From positions 1-64,000 of the forward strand of contig CAVWHY010000004.1 in assembly GCA_963754955.1 (NCBI GenBank): a stretch of DNA of 64,000 bases. Direction: 5' to 3'. Below the pieces are notes generated by a model. That model did not search any database. It saw nothing but the letters and a program-made list of their open reading frames with translations, and was not told where the DNA came from. The position numbers were made by a program, and so were the translations under genes. Below are positions 29,230 to 42,922 of the stretch, in pieces. The DNA is from CAVQJU01 sp963754955 (GTDB lineage: Bacteria; Acidobacteriota; Vicinamibacteria; Vicinamibacterales; CAVVIG01). Within the stretch, counting starts at the first letter, position 1. Each line of letters opens with the position of its first letter.

Positions 29230-30352
29230 ATGCCTATGCACGTCAATGATCTCCTGAAGATCGCCGTCGAGAATGGCGCGTCGGACCTGCACATCAAGGT
29301 GGGCAGCTACCCGATGATGCGGCAGCGCGGCCTCCTGGTGCCCGCCTCCGAGGAAAAACGGCTCAACCACGAAGATGTGGTCGCCATGAGCGCGGCCGTG
29401 ATGTCGAACATTCACCGCGAGAAGTTCAAGGACGCGCAGGAAGTCGACCTCGCGTACAGCGTCCCCGGCCTGGGCCGGTTCCGCGTGAACGTCTTCCAGC
29501 AGCGCGGCACGGTCGGCCTGGTCCTGCGCGTCATCCCGATGGCCATCAAGACCATCGACGACCTCGGCTTGCCCGTGATCCTCAAGAAAGTCGCGAGCGA
29601 GGAGCGCGGACTCGTCCTGGTGACGGGCACGACCGGCAGCGGCAAGAGCACGACGCTGGCGGCGATGATCGATCACGTCAACCGCACGCGCTGCGCGCAC
29701 GTGATGACGGTCGAGGATCCGATCGAGTTCCTGCACCGCGACAACCAGTCGATCGTCAATCAGCGCGAGGTCGCCGTCGACACGCGGTCGTTCGCCTGGG
29801 CGCTGCGCAGCGCGCTGCGCCAGGATCCGGACGTCATTCTCGTCGGCGAAATGCGCGACTTCGAGACGATCGAAACGGGCCTGCTGGCGGCGGAAACGGG
29901 CCACCTCGTCTTCTCCACCCTCCACACGCTCGACGCGACGGAGACCATCAACCGCATCATCGCCGTATTTCCGCCGCACCAGCAGAAGCAGGTCCGCCTG
30001 CAATTGGCGGCGGTGCTCAAGGCGCGTCATCTCCCAGCGGCTCATCCCGCGCTCCGACGGACACGGCCGCGTGCCCGCCGTCGAGGTGATGATCGCGACG
30101 GCGTTCATCCGCGACTGCATCGTCGACAAGGAACGCACGCACCAGATTCCGGCCGCCATCGCCGCCGGGACGTCGCAATACGGGATGCAGACCTTCGATC
30201 AGTCGATCTTCGGACTGTTCGAGCAGGGCCTGGTGTCGTACGACGAGGCGCTGCGCTGGGCGACCAACGTCGACGAATTCAAGCTCAAGGTGCAGGGCAT
30301 CTCGACTAACGCCGACATGGGCCGCGACGCGATCACCCGCTTCGGGAGTTAG
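29230..30352 (+). CDS. pilT: Type IV pilus retraction ATPase PilT (one frameshift)
   Basis: Hexameric ATPase at the inner membrane that depolymerises type IV pili for twitching and DNA uptake. Motifs are the Walker A GTTGSGKSTT, the Asp box MTVEDPIEFLH, Walker B ILVGEMRDFET and the His box HLVFSTLHTLDATETINRII. The frame breaks near 30019 (VLKA then VISQRLIPRSDGHGR), where one extra base fits. The C-terminus DEFKLKVQGI is normal. About 373 residues after correction. The start may be at 29230 or the second ATG at 29236. With ComEC at 4960-7453, competence is plausible. Confidence 0.93.
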
Positions 30353-30373
30353 CCCGGGAAGGACGGTCGCGGA

Positions 30374-30854
30374 GTGGACTCCCGGAGGGCCTACATCGAC
30401 GGCCTCAAGATGCTCGGACGGCGCGAACTGTCCGAGGCCCAGATCCGCCAGCGCCTCGCCCGCCGCGACCACGAACCCGACGCCATCGACGCCGCGGTCG
30501 CGCTGCTGATCGAGCGAACGCGCCATCGACGATGCCCGTGTGGCCGCCGCGATCGCGCGCACCGAGACCGGCATCCGCAAGCGCGGGCGGCTGCGGGTCC
30601 AGCGCAAGATCGAAAGCGCCGGCATCTCCCCCGCCACGGCCCGGCGCGCGGTCGACGAGGTGTTCGGCGCCCTCGACGACGAGGGTCTGCTCGAGTCGGC
30701 GCTCGCCAAACGCCTTCGCGGGGGCGCGTCCATCGCAGACCAGCGCGAGTTCAACCGGCTTTACCGGTATCTCGTCGGCCAGGGCTTCGAACCACACCGG
30801 GTGCTCGCGATCCTCAAGAAGAACCACAAAGGGCACGAAGAACACGAAGACTAG
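30374..30854 (+). CDS. recX: Regulatory protein RecX (one frameshift)
   Basis: Small all-helical regulator that caps RecA filaments. The first repeat reads LKMLGRRELSEAQIRQRLAR, then DDARVAAAIARTETGIRKRG, LRVQRKIESAGIS and the third repeat YRYLVGQGFEPHRVLAIL. The frames join near 30520. The last ten residues (NHKGHEEHED) are encoded by a CACGAAG-family repeat, so the original stop has probably been replaced. The start is a GTG at 30374. The uncorrected first frame continues into alaS, giving a false RecX-AlaRS fusion. recA is not in the window. Confidence 0.82.
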
Positions 30855-30890
30855 GCATCCGGCTTTGTGGCCTTCGTGATCTTTGTGGTT
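30822..30890. repeat. CACGAAG hairpin across the recX end
   Basis: Arms at 30822-30849 and 30863-30890 match at 24 of 28 positions when one is inverted, with a 13-base loop. The words are a mix of CACGAAG and CACAAAG. The left arm encodes the RecX C-terminus. The right arm ends 14 bases before the alaS ATG. Confidence 0.85.
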
Positions 30891-30904
30891 CAATTGATTC
30901 CGCG

Positions 30905-33555
30905 ATGACCTCCAACGAGATCCGTTCGTCCTTCCTCAAGTTCTTCGAAAGCCGCGAGCACCGCGTGGTGCCGAGCTCGCCGCTCGTGCCCGGCGACGAC
31001 CCGACGCTGCTGTTCACCAACGCCGGGATGAACCAGTTCAAGGACCTGCTCCTCGGCCGCGAGAAGCGCAGCTACAAGCGGGCCGCCACGTCGCAGAAGG
31101 TCATGCGCGTCAGCGGCAAGCACAACGACCTCGACAACGTGGGGCCGTCGCACCGCCACCACACGTTCTTCGAGATGCTCGGCAACTTCTCGTTCGGCGA
31201 CTACTTCAAGGAAGACGCGCTGCCGTTCGCCTGGGAGCTGCTGACCGACGTCTGGAAGATGGAGCCCAGCCGGATGGTCGTGTCGATCTTCAAGGGCGAG
31301 AACGGCATCCCGCGCGACGCCGAGGCGTACGACATCTGGCGGAAGCTGGGCGTCCCGGCCGATCGCATCCTCGAACTGGGCAGCGACGACAACTTCTGGT
31401 CGATGGGCGACACGGGGCCGTGCGGCCGCTGCTCCGAGATCTACTACGTGCGCGGCGGCAGCGGGCACGATCCCGAAATCGAGATCTGGAACAACGTCTT
31501 CATGGAGTTCGAGCGGTCAGCCGACGGCAGGCTGACTCCGCTGCCGGCGCCGTCGATCGACACGGGCATGGGCCTCGAGCGCATCACGGCGGTGCTGCAG
31601 GAAAAGGAGTCGAACTACGACACCGACGTGTTTCAGCCGCTCCTCCACCGCGATCGGCGAGATCACCGGACGCCGGTACGGGCACGACGAACAGAGCGAC
31701 ATCTCGATGCGCGTCGTCGCCGATCACATCCGATCGACGACGTTTCTCATCGGCGACGGCGTGATCCCGTCGAACGAGTGGCGCGGGTACGTGCTGCGGA
31801 AGATCATGCGGCGCGCGATGCGCCACGGCAAGCACCTGGGGCTGACCGAGCCGTTCCTGCACACGCTCGTCGCCGTCCTCGATCGCGATATGGGCGACGC
31901 CTACCCGGCATCCGCACCGGCCGCGAGATGATCGAGCGATCGATCCTCGCCGAGGAGCATCGCTTCGAAGCCGTGCTGACCGAGGGCCTGCCGCGCCTCG
32001 AGGCGGAACTCGCCAAGGTCCTCGGCACGAAATCGCGGGTGCTCGGCGGCGACGCGGCGTTCAAGCTGTACGACACGTTCGGCGTGCCCTTCGACTTCAT
32101 CGAGGACACCGCCACGACGCAGGGCGTGGCGGTGGACAAGGCCGGCTACGAGCGCGCCATGGAAGGCCAGCGCGGCAAGGCGCGCGCGAAGAGCGGTTTC
32201 AAGGGCGGCGACGAGCCCGCGTGGTTCGTCGAGGATCGCGCCGAGATCAACGCGCTCAACGACGCGTTTCGCGGCTACGAGACGACGACGACGGTCGGCG
32301 TGCCGATTGCCATCCTGTACGACGACCAGCCGGCGGTGACGGACGTGCTCCGCGAAGGCCAGACGGGCTGGGTCATCCTGCCGGAAACGCCGTTCTACCT
32401 CGAGGCGGGCGGACAGGTCTCCGACACCGGCCGCATCCACGGCGCGACGGGCGAGGCGCGTCGTGGACGGCATGCGCCGGATCCCCGTTCGCAAGGACTT
32501 CCCGCGCGCGCATCATGTCGCGTCGTGCGCGGCGAGCTTCGCACGCGCGACATCGTGACGGCCGAGGTCGACGTCGGACGTCCGCGACGCCACGCGGCGC
32601 AACCACACGGCGACACACCTGCTCCACGCGGCGCTGCGCCAGGTGCTCGGCTCGCACGTCAAGCAGGCGGGTTCGCTCGTGGCGCCCGATCGCCTGCGCT
32701 TCGACTTCGTGCACTTCCAGGCGATCACACGCGACGATCTCGATCGCATCGAGCGCATCGTCAACGAGCAGGTGTACCGCAACACGCCGGTGAAGACGGA
32801 CGTCGACGTATCGCCGGAGCAGGCCGTCGCGGCCGGCGCGATGGCGTTGTTCGGCGAGAAATACGGCGACAAGGTCCGCGTCGTCAGCGTGCCCGGCTTC
32901 AGCATGGAGCTGTGCGGCGGCACGCACGTGCTCCGCGACCGGCGACATCGGGTTCTTCGCGATCCTCGCGGAAAGCGGCGTCGCGGCGGGCGTTCGCCGG
33001 ATCGAAGCCGTGACGGGCGCGGGAGCCGTCGAATGGGCGCAGCAGCAGCGAGCGTCCTTACACGCCGTCATCGACGCGTTGAAGGTGAACCCGATCCAGG
33101 CGGTGGAGGCGATCGAACGGCTGCAGGCAGACAGCAAGCGGCTGACCCGCGAGGTGTCCGAGCTCAAGACGAAACTGGCGACCGGAGGCGGAGGCAAGAA
33201 GGCGGCCTACGACGTCATCGACGTCGGTGGCGTGTCGCTCGTCAGGCAGACGCTGCCGGGAATCGACAAGGACGGACTCCGGGCCGTCGCCGACCAGATC
33301 CGCGCCCAGATCAAGAGCGGCATCGTCGTCCTCGCGTCGCCCGCGACGGCAAAGTCCAGATCGTCGTGGCCGTCACGCCGGACCTCACGTCGCGCGTCAA
33401 GGCCGGCCAGATCGTCAAGGAACTCGCCCCGATGGTCGGCGGCGCCGGCGGCGGCCGGCCAGACTTCGCCGAAGCCGGCGGCAAACAGCCCGAGAAGGTC
33501 GACGAGATGCTGAGCTGCCAGCCAAGCTGTGATTGCCAGGCTGCTGGGGGCGTAA
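30905..33555 (+). CDS. alaS: Alanine--tRNA ligase (about eight frameshifts)
   Basis: Charges tRNA-Ala and edits mischarged Ser and Gly. The start ATG at 30905 gives EIRSSFLKFFESREHRVVPS, then TLLFTNAGMNQFKD and DTGPCGRCSEIYY. Later segments in order are SDISMRVVADHIRSTTFLIG, EWRGYVLRKIMRRAMRHG, NHTATHLLHAALRQVLG, the zinc-site motif MELCGGTHV, the C-Ala domain IKSGIVVLAS and GGAGGGRPDFAEAGGKQPE. Frames change near 31655, 31910, 32455, 32510, 32575, 32935, 33350 and 33515. Undoing them gives about 880 residues, the normal length, ending at the TAA at 33553. As an essential gene it is almost certainly intact in the cell. Confidence 0.93.
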
Positions 33556-33640
33556 GCCCCGACCCCGCCCCTAGCCCTCGGACCTCAGCCTCCAGCGCCC
33601 AGCGCAGCCCCTGGTCCCGGGGCCTACCTCTACAGCCCTC
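33556..33640. repeat. C-rich microrepeat stretch after alaS
   Basis: Degenerate CCTCGGACC, CCTCAGCCT and CCAGCGCCC words of seven to nine bases, with a GGGGC-type partner near 33545-33552 and 33632-33640. It resembles the island at 56790-56870. The rest of the gap to 33701 holds no gene and one TTAAACT box (33693-33699) before the next start. Confidence 0.5.
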
Positions 33641-33701
33641 AGGCCGACCACCCGATAAGCTGACCAAGCAGTCGTCCAGCGCGACTGCATTGGTTAAACT
33701 G

Positions 33702-34429
33702 TTGATTCTAAATAAGCTACTCGTCGTATCAGGGCTGACGGCCTGTGCCCTCGCTCGCCGCCGTGCCGGCGCGCGCCCAGATCTACACCTGGCACGACGC
33801 GAACGGCCACATGGTGATTTCCGACCGACCCGAGGGATGGGATGGCACGCGTATTCAGCGTGCCCAAGGCCGAAGACCCCGTGCGAGCGACGCAGGTTTG
33901 TCGCTCCCGAAAAGAGCGCCCTCTACGACCCGCTGATCCGCGAGCATGCCGAGAACTTGCGGCGTTCGGACGGACCTGGTCCGGGCCGTCGTCCAGGTGG
34001 AATCCGGCTACAACGCGTACGCGCGGTCGCCGAAAGGCGCGCTGGGTCTCATGCAGCTCATGCCGGCGACGATTCAGCAGTTCGGCGTGCGGAACCCGTT
34101 CAACCCGATGGAGAACATCCGCGCCGGCGTCTCGTACCTGCGTCAGCTGCTCGATCGCTATTCGAACGACGAAGCGCTGGCGCTGGCCGCCTACAACGCC
34201 GGTCCTGGCGCGGTCGATCGGCACGGCGTGGCCATCCCGCCTTACAAGGAAACGCGCGACTACGTGTCGAAGATCAACCGCATGGCGGGACAATCGACCA
34301 AAGGTTCCCGGCACCAACATCTACAAGACCACGGAAACCGTCGACGGCCGCGAAGTCCCCCGCTATTCCGACCATAAGCCCTCGGACGGCGGCTACGAGG
34401 TCGTCAAGCGCAATCAGGGTATCGAGTAG
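33702..34429 (+). CDS. Lytic transglycosylase with N-terminal DUF4124 (several frameshifts)
   Basis: Periplasmic enzyme cutting peptidoglycan glycan strands. A signal peptide-like start (LLVVSGLTACALA, TTG at 33702) is followed in the next frame by the DUF4124 segment AQIYTWHDANGHMVISDRP. The SLT catalytic domain reads VVQVESGYNAYARSPKGALG with the catalytic Glu, then LMQLMPATIQQFGV, NPMENIRAGVSYLRQLLDR and LAAYNAGPGAVDRHG. The tail ends TVDGREVPRYSDHKPSDGGY. Frames change near 33755, 33850, 33960 and 34300. About 240 residues after correction. The exact start is uncertain. Confidence 0.82.
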
Positions 34430-34433
34430 GCCC

Positions 34434-34491
34434 GGACCCGCCGGACCCCGTGGACCTCTCGGACCTCTCGGACCCTCGGACCCTCGGACCC
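34434..34491. repeat. GGACC microrepeat between convergent genes
   Basis: Seven GGACC words at nine-base spacing fill the gap between the transglycosylase stop and the ABC permease stop. This is the reverse-complement orientation of the GGTCC units at 24392-24437. There is no second arm. Confidence 0.7.
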
Positions 34492-36222
34492 TTATTCCCC
34501 TCGCTCCACCCCGAACAAGTCGAGCCGTTCGTAGGCCGGCGCAAGCCATTCGGTCGCCAGCACGACTTCGATCAGCACCACAAGGGTGAAGACAACCGTT
34601 GCGGGCACCAGCGTCGCTGCGCCGAGGAGCGCGTGCAGCGCGAACCACACGAGGCCGCCGGCAATGGCGCCGGGCAGCGCGAACAGCAGCAGCGAACAGA
34701 CGACGCCGGCCATCATGATGAGCCGCTGCCCCATCGCATCGACGCCGCGCGGCTGCTGCATCCCCGCCGGCACCCACGCGGGAAAAAAGATCGCGACGGC
34801 GTTGTGCACGATGTACTGCGGCGTCACGAGCGCCGGTGCCGCCACGATTCCCGAAACGGCGAGGACCCAGCGCCAGGTCTCGGACAGGCGCGGGAACGCG
34901 GTCCCCGCGAACAACGCGGCACATGCGACGCCGACCCACACCGTGACGACCACCACGCTGGCCGGCCACAGGATTTCGCCGCGGATGACCGAGCCCGCCC
35001 GCACCGGCCACGTCTTCAGGACGTCGAGATGCTGCAGGTCGCCGCGCAAGTCGAGGCGCATCAACTGCGGGCCAAACAGCACGCCGAACGCGCTGACGGC
35101 CAACGAAAAGCTCGTGACGATGCCCGCGGCGCCCCGCAGGCGGTTGGCCGCCAGGACCGCGAACGAGAGGCCGATGACGGCGGCCGCAATCGGCACCCCC
35201 ATGCGCAGCACCGTGGCGTCGCTGGCCCTGAGCATCTGCATGCCGTTCTTCCACACGAAGATGCCTTCGGCGCGGCCGGTCAGCGGCAGCGTCCAGCCGG
35301 CAGCCCGGGCCCGCGGCGCCGACCGGCGGGCGCTCGCGTCGCTCGTTTCCTGCGCGCCGACCTCGCCTGCGGCAAGCTCGAACGCATCCGCTGCCGACAG
35401 CAGCCACAGCGTAACGGCTGCCAGCACCGCGAGCGACCCGGCCAGCGCGATCAGGTAGGCGCCGGCATCGGGCACCGCCAGCGGCCGCAGCATGGCGGCA
35501 AACGGCCAGAGGACGATGGACGTCACGCCGCCCGCGGTCGTGCGAACCAGGCGAACCCACAAGTCCGAAAGGCTGGCCGCCGGCTGCGCGAGAAACTGGC
35601 GCACGATCGTGCCGCCGACGATGGCAACGGCCGCACACGTGATCGCGATCGGGCACCCACGCCGCGCGCCGCACTGCGGCGTCGGCCGACTTCAAGCGCG
35701 ACACGCGTCAGCGCGACGCCGGCGAAGTACACGCGAGCCGACAGCAGGAAGGCCCAGATCGCCACGACGAACTGCACCCGCGCCGCGGCGGAGGCGGGCG
35801 CGACGAGCGCCACGACGATCACGGAGGCGATGAGCGACCCGATCTGCGAGCGCAGAATCTTGTGGAGCAGCAGCTGCCGGCGCGTTAGCGGCGCCGAAAA
35901 CAGAAACGCGGCCTCGGCGCGCGAGAACTCCAGCAGCGCGCTCCTGGCGGGAAGGAGCCAGACACACGCCGCCAGCGCGAACACCCCAAGGCCGGCGAGC
36001 GACGATCCCGTCGCCTGCCATGCCGGCTGCCAGCCCGGCCACTCCCCGGCCGGGGCCCCTCGGTCTGCCGACCGCCACCGCGGTTGAACACCGCGAAGTA
36101 CAGATACGCCGACCCCGACGATCGCCCCGATCAGGTAGCGCGGCTCGCGCAGCCGGCGCAGCCTGACGCGGAGCCGGTTGCGCGCGGAGCAGACGATCAG
36201 GTACAGTGCTCGCGCTCAGCAT
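34492..36222 (-). CDS. ABC exporter membrane protein (several frameshifts)
   Basis: Large polytopic permease. Hydrophobic helices include IGSLIASVIVVALVAPASAA, FVVAIWAFLLSARVYFAGVA, VLMAGVVCSLLLFA-type segments near the end and TLVVLIEVVLATEWLAPAYE. The soluble part has the FSRAEAAFLFSAPLTRRQLL helix typical of ABC-2-like exporters. The start (ATG at 36222, reads LYLIVCSARNRLRVRLRRLR after a frame change) lies two bases before the ATPase stop ends, so the two are co-translated. Frames change near 36208, 36100, 35690 and 35660. The substrate is unknown. Confidence 0.75.
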
Positions 36223-36223
36223 C

Positions 36224-36963
36224 TCAGTCGCGGCCGGTGACGTGCAGGAAGATCTGCTCGAGATTCGACCCGGCGGGCGCCAGGTCGGCGCGCGATGCGA
36301 GATCGGCCACCGTACCGTCCGCGACCTTCTTGCCGTGGTCCATGATGATGACCCGCGTGCAGACCTCTTCGACCAGGTGCAGCAGATGCGACGACAGCAG
36401 GATGGCGGCGCCGGCCCGCCCGCGCGCGACGATCGTTTCGCGCATCTTGCGGATGCCACGCGGGTCGAGGCCCGTCAGCGGCTCGTCGAACAGGAGCACC
36501 GAGGGCTGCCGGACCAGGCCGCATGCGATGACGACCTTCTGCCGCATGCCCCGGGACAGCTCGCCGGGTAGCGACCGCTCCTTGCCCGTTCAGTTCCAGC
36601 TCATCGACGAGGGTGCGCGCGCGCGCGTCGAAGTCGTCCACGCGGTAGAGCCGCGCCATCAGCCGCAGGTGCTCGTCGACTGTCAGATACTCGAACAGGT
36701 GCGGCTCGTCGGGCATGAACGCCAGCCGCCGTTTGGCCTCGATCGCCGCGTCCCCGTCGGCGCCGATCTCGAAGCCGTCGATCCGCACGGTGCCGGTCGA
36801 TCGGCCTCAGGATGCCGGCGAGCGTCCGGAGCGTCGTCGTCTTTCCGGCGCCGTTCGGGCCAATCAGGCCCACGATTTCGCCCGCCGCGACCTCGAACGA
36901 CAGGCCGTCCACCGCGACGAAGGCCCCGTAGGTGCGCGTCAGCTGCTGGACCGCGATCGGCAT
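36224..36963 (-). CDS. ABC transporter ATP-binding protein (two frameshifts)
   Basis: Cytoplasmic ATPase partner of the permease that follows. Visible motifs are Walker A IGPNGAGKTTTLR, FMPDEPHLFEYLTVDEHLRL, the signature ELSRGMRQK, Walker B VLLFDEPLTGLDP and the switch His in ILLSSHLLHLVEEVC. Frames change near 36805 and 36575. About 246 residues after correction. The start is the ATG at 36963, and it diverges from rpsT. Confidence 0.85.
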
Positions 36964-36971
36964 GGGGTATG

Positions 36972-36993
36972 TTAAACTTAGGAGTTTCGGAGG
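36972..36993 (+). promoter_or_regulatory. rpsT -10-like box and Shine-Dalgarno
   Basis: TTAAACT at 36972-36978 is followed by GGAGG at 36989-36993, about 11 bases before the rpsT GTG. The same TTAAACT box precedes the transglycosylase start at 33702. Confidence 0.4.
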
Positions 36994-37004
36994 GACGAAT
37001 CTAC

Positions 37005-37268
37005 GTGGCTACGCATGCATCCGCGCTCAAAGCGCACCGGCAGAGTCTCAACAACCGCGACCGCAACCGTCAGTTCCGGTCGCATCTTCGCAGTGCGCTG
37101 AAGAACATCCGCACCGCTATCGCCGGCAACGACCTGGCCGGCGCCAAATCGGCTCTGAAGGAGACGATTTCGCTCATCGACAAGATGGCGAACAAGGGCG
37201 TCATCCACCGGAACGCCGCCGGCCGCTACAAGTCGCGGCTGAACCGCCGCATCGCGGCCCGCGCATAG
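37005..37268 (+). CDS. rpsT: 30S ribosomal protein S20
   Basis: Primary 16S rRNA-binding protein of the small subunit. 87 residues, all-helical and basic: ALKAHRQSLNNRDRNRQFRS, then LRSALKNIRTAIAG, LIDKMANKGVIHRNAAGRYK and SRLNRRIAARA, the usual S20 ending. The start is GTG at 37005 with GGAGG upstream. The longer open frame upstream overlaps the ABC ATPase and is not coding. A terminator hairpin follows. Confidence 0.97.
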   Translation: MATHASALKAHRQSLNNRDRNRQFRSHLRSALKNIRTAIAGNDLAGAKSALKETISLIDKMANKGVIHRNAAGRYKSRLNRRIAARA

Positions 37269-37297
37269 CCGCAGCCCGACGGGAGCCGGCCCAGACG

Positions 37298-38320
37298 TTA
37301 CCAACGCCGCGGACCGAATCCGGTCCGCGTTCTCTTTCCACCTGACAATTCGACGACCAGCCGCTCGAGCAGGACGCGCGGATCGCCGCCGGACCGTTTC
37401 AGGTCGAGGTCCGTGCGGAACAGCGACTCGATCGCGCCCTGGAGCTCGGCCGGCGCCACCTGCGGGAACTTCGATCGCACCATCCAGGCGAGCTGGCCCA
37501 GAATCTGTTCGGGGCGCGCGCCCGCGTCGAACACCAGCGCCAGCTGGCGCAGCGCCTCGCTGCCCTGCCCCGCTTCGATGGCGTTGGGCAGCGCCCACTC
37601 GTCCTGGAGCGCCGCCGGCCCGGCGACCTCGCGGACGTCGTCCATGCTGATCTTCTTCTGGCCGAAGGCGTAGAGCAGCAGGCGATCGACGTCACCACGC
37701 AGCTGCTTCACGTCGCCCGTCTTGCCGTCGTTGCGCGGGCGTTCGGGAAATCCGGCGCGCGCGGCCAGGGCCCGCGCGCCGGCCGGATCGATCTCCACCC
37801 CCTCCGCCTGCACGCGCGCCCGTACCCAGCGTTCGGCGCCGGCCACGTCGGCGGGCGACCCGCAGTCCACGACGGTGGCGTTCTTCGCGAACGCTCTGAA
37901 TGTCTTCGTCCGCTTGTCGAGCGACGCCGCCACGAAGACGAGCGTCGTCAGCGGCTCGGGCTTCTCGAGAAGCGCGAACAGTTCGTCGAGGGCCCGCGCC
38001 GCGGCATCGCTGTCGCGCTTCGGGGCGAGCAGCGCCTCGGCCTGCGCCACGACGACCACGCGGCGCGGCGCCATCATCGGCAGCGTCCGCGCGCCGTCCA
38101 CGATGGCGGCGATGCCGCCCGCGATCTGATCGCCCGTTGTCATCTGGCCCGCGTGAATCGTCTCGACGTTGAACGCGCGCAGCCCCTCCTCCACCAGATC
38201 CGCAAACTGCGCACCAAGCGCCGACCGCTCGACGTCGTCTTCCCCTTGGAGGAGATACACGGGGTCCGTTTCGCCCGAGGCGATTTGTTTTCGGACGGCG
38301 GCCGGCGTCAGTGTCGCCAC
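37298..38320 (-). CDS. holA: DNA polymerase III subunit delta
   Basis: Clamp-loader subunit that opens the sliding clamp. The N-terminal domain shows PVYLLQGEDDVERSALGAQF and the AAA+-like TTLVFVAASLDKRTKTFRAF. The helical C-terminal part has DVKQLRGDVDRLLLYAFG and RPEQILGQLAWMVRSKF. 340 residues and unbroken. It ends convergent with rpsT. lptE and leuS lie upstream on the same strand, an order often seen in bacteria. Confidence 0.93.
   Translation of the reverse strand: MATLTPAAVRKQIASGETDPVYLLQGEDDVERSALGAQFADLVEEGLRAFNVETIHAGQMTTGDQIAGGIAAIVDGARTLPMMAPRRVVVVAQAEALLAPKRDSDAAARALDELFALLEKPEPLTTLVFVAASLDKRTKTFRAFAKNATVVDCGSPADVAGAERWVRARVQAEGVEIDPAGARALAARAGFPERPRNDGKTGDVKQLRGDVDRLLLYAFGQKKISMDDVREVAGPAALQDEWALPNAIEAGQGSEALRQLALVFDAGARPEQILGQLAWMVRSKFPQVAPAELQGAIESLFRTDLDLKRSGGDPRVLLERLVVELSGGKRTRTGFGPRRW
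37308..37337 (+). terminator. Intrinsic terminator after rpsT
   Basis: A nine-pair perfect hairpin, CGCGGACCG (37308-37316) with CGGTCCGCG (37321-37329) and a four-base loop, is followed by TTCTCTTT. It lies inside the 3' end of the convergent holA gene, whose codons double as the stem. Confidence 0.75.
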
Positions 38321-38328
38321 TTCGTGGA

Positions 38329-38870
38329 TTAAAACGCTTCGAGGATGGCGCTCACGATGCTGCTGGCGAACTCGGCGCTCATCCGGTCGAGCGCTTGCGT
38401 GTCCTGGCCGAAGAACGCCGCCGCGTCTGTCTGCTGCTGGCCGCCCGCGGCGTCATATTCCTGCCGGAACACGAGGCTCGGGTTGTCCCAGAGCACCATG
38501 TTGGCGCGCATGTCCTTCAGCTCGACCCTCGCCGTCATCACGACCGCGTATCGCGACGCCAGCTGCGTGGCGTTGTAACTCGACGGCGTGATTGTCACGG
38601 CGGTGACCTCGCCCGTCAGCAGGGCGTCCACGTTGTTCGCGTCGGGCACGATGTCGTACTTGCCCCGGCCGATGAACTCTGACCGCACCTTCTGTGTCAG
38701 CGTCGTCTCCAGGTTGAACACGGTGGTCCGGTTTGTGAACGTCGGGATGCCGATGGTGCGGATCGTCGCGGGCAGGAACGTACCGCGGCCGGCGAGCGCG
38801 TAACCACAAGAGCTGTTCAGCAAGCCACACACGACAAACAGCGCGCAAACGATCGCCGTTGAAAGCCGTG

Positions 38871-38874
<4 letters not shown>
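38329..38874 (-). CDS. lptE: LPS-assembly lipoprotein LptE
   Basis: Outer-membrane lipoprotein that plugs LptD and helps insert lipopolysaccharide. The signal peptide (RLSTAIVCALFVVCGLLNSS) ends with a lipobox-like Cys followed by GYALAGRG, the usual LptE beginning. Conserved TIGIPTFTNRTTVFNLETTL and VRSEFIGRGKYDIV follow. 181 residues, normal length. The ATG overlaps the leuS stop (ATGA). Its presence shows a diderm envelope. Confidence 0.9.
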
Positions 38875-41397
<2,523 letters not shown>

Positions 41398-41401
41398 TCC
41401 G

Positions 41402-42423
<1,022 letters not shown>

Positions 42424-42427
<4 letters not shown>

Positions 42428-42888
42428 GGGAGCACGCCCGCCTGCGCGAGGTGATGGCGGAGGTGCTCGCCGTAGTCGAACGCGAGGAACCCGAGCGTCA
42501 CGGGCGACGCCGACTCGATCACGCACGGGACGTCGCGGCGCTCCTCGGGAATGTGACTGATGACGTGCGCGAGGTGCCGGTTGTACGCGTGCCACAACGT
42601 CACGAGTTCGTCCCACGGACGATCGACGTAGTGCTGACAGGCGACCCAGTGCTCCTGCTCGTAGGGGGGAAACGTCAGCGCGGCTCCCTCCTGCGCGCGC
42701 ACGAACCGCTGGTGGTTATTGGACGCCGAGTCGATCAGGTGCCCGATGATCTGCTTCGGTGTCCACTTCCCCGCATCGCGAGGCCGCGCGGCCTGCGGTT
42801 CCGACAGCGCTCGAAGCTTCGGAACGGCGGCTTCGACGGTGTCCAGCAGATCCGCCGCGATCGTCGGGAACGGTGTGCGATCCGTCAT
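42424..42888 (-). CDS. DinB family four-helix protein
   Basis: Small putative metal-dependent protein of the DinB/YfiT fold. It shows KWTPKQIIGHLIDSASNNHQ with the first His, then HAYNRHLAHVISHIPEE and FDYGEHLRHHLAQAGVLP, supplying the C-terminal His cluster. 154 residues. Family members include thiol-dependent transferases that use bacillithiol in some bacteria, which is suggestive given bshC here, but nothing in this sequence proves it. It is translationally coupled to the deacetylase gene. Confidence 0.85.
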
Positions 42889-42922
42889 GAGGGAAGGGAT
42901 GATCGTAACACGCCGCTCACGC

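Noticed and set aside
30374..33013. Apparent RecX-AlaRS fusion protein
   Set aside because: recX shifts frame near 30520 and stops at 30854 in its true frame. alaS has its own ATG at 30905. The joined frame results from the recX frameshift.
30905..33555. alaS as a pseudogene
   Set aside because: All domains are present in order, the gene is essential and normally single copy, and the corrected length is normal. Sequence error is the simpler explanation.
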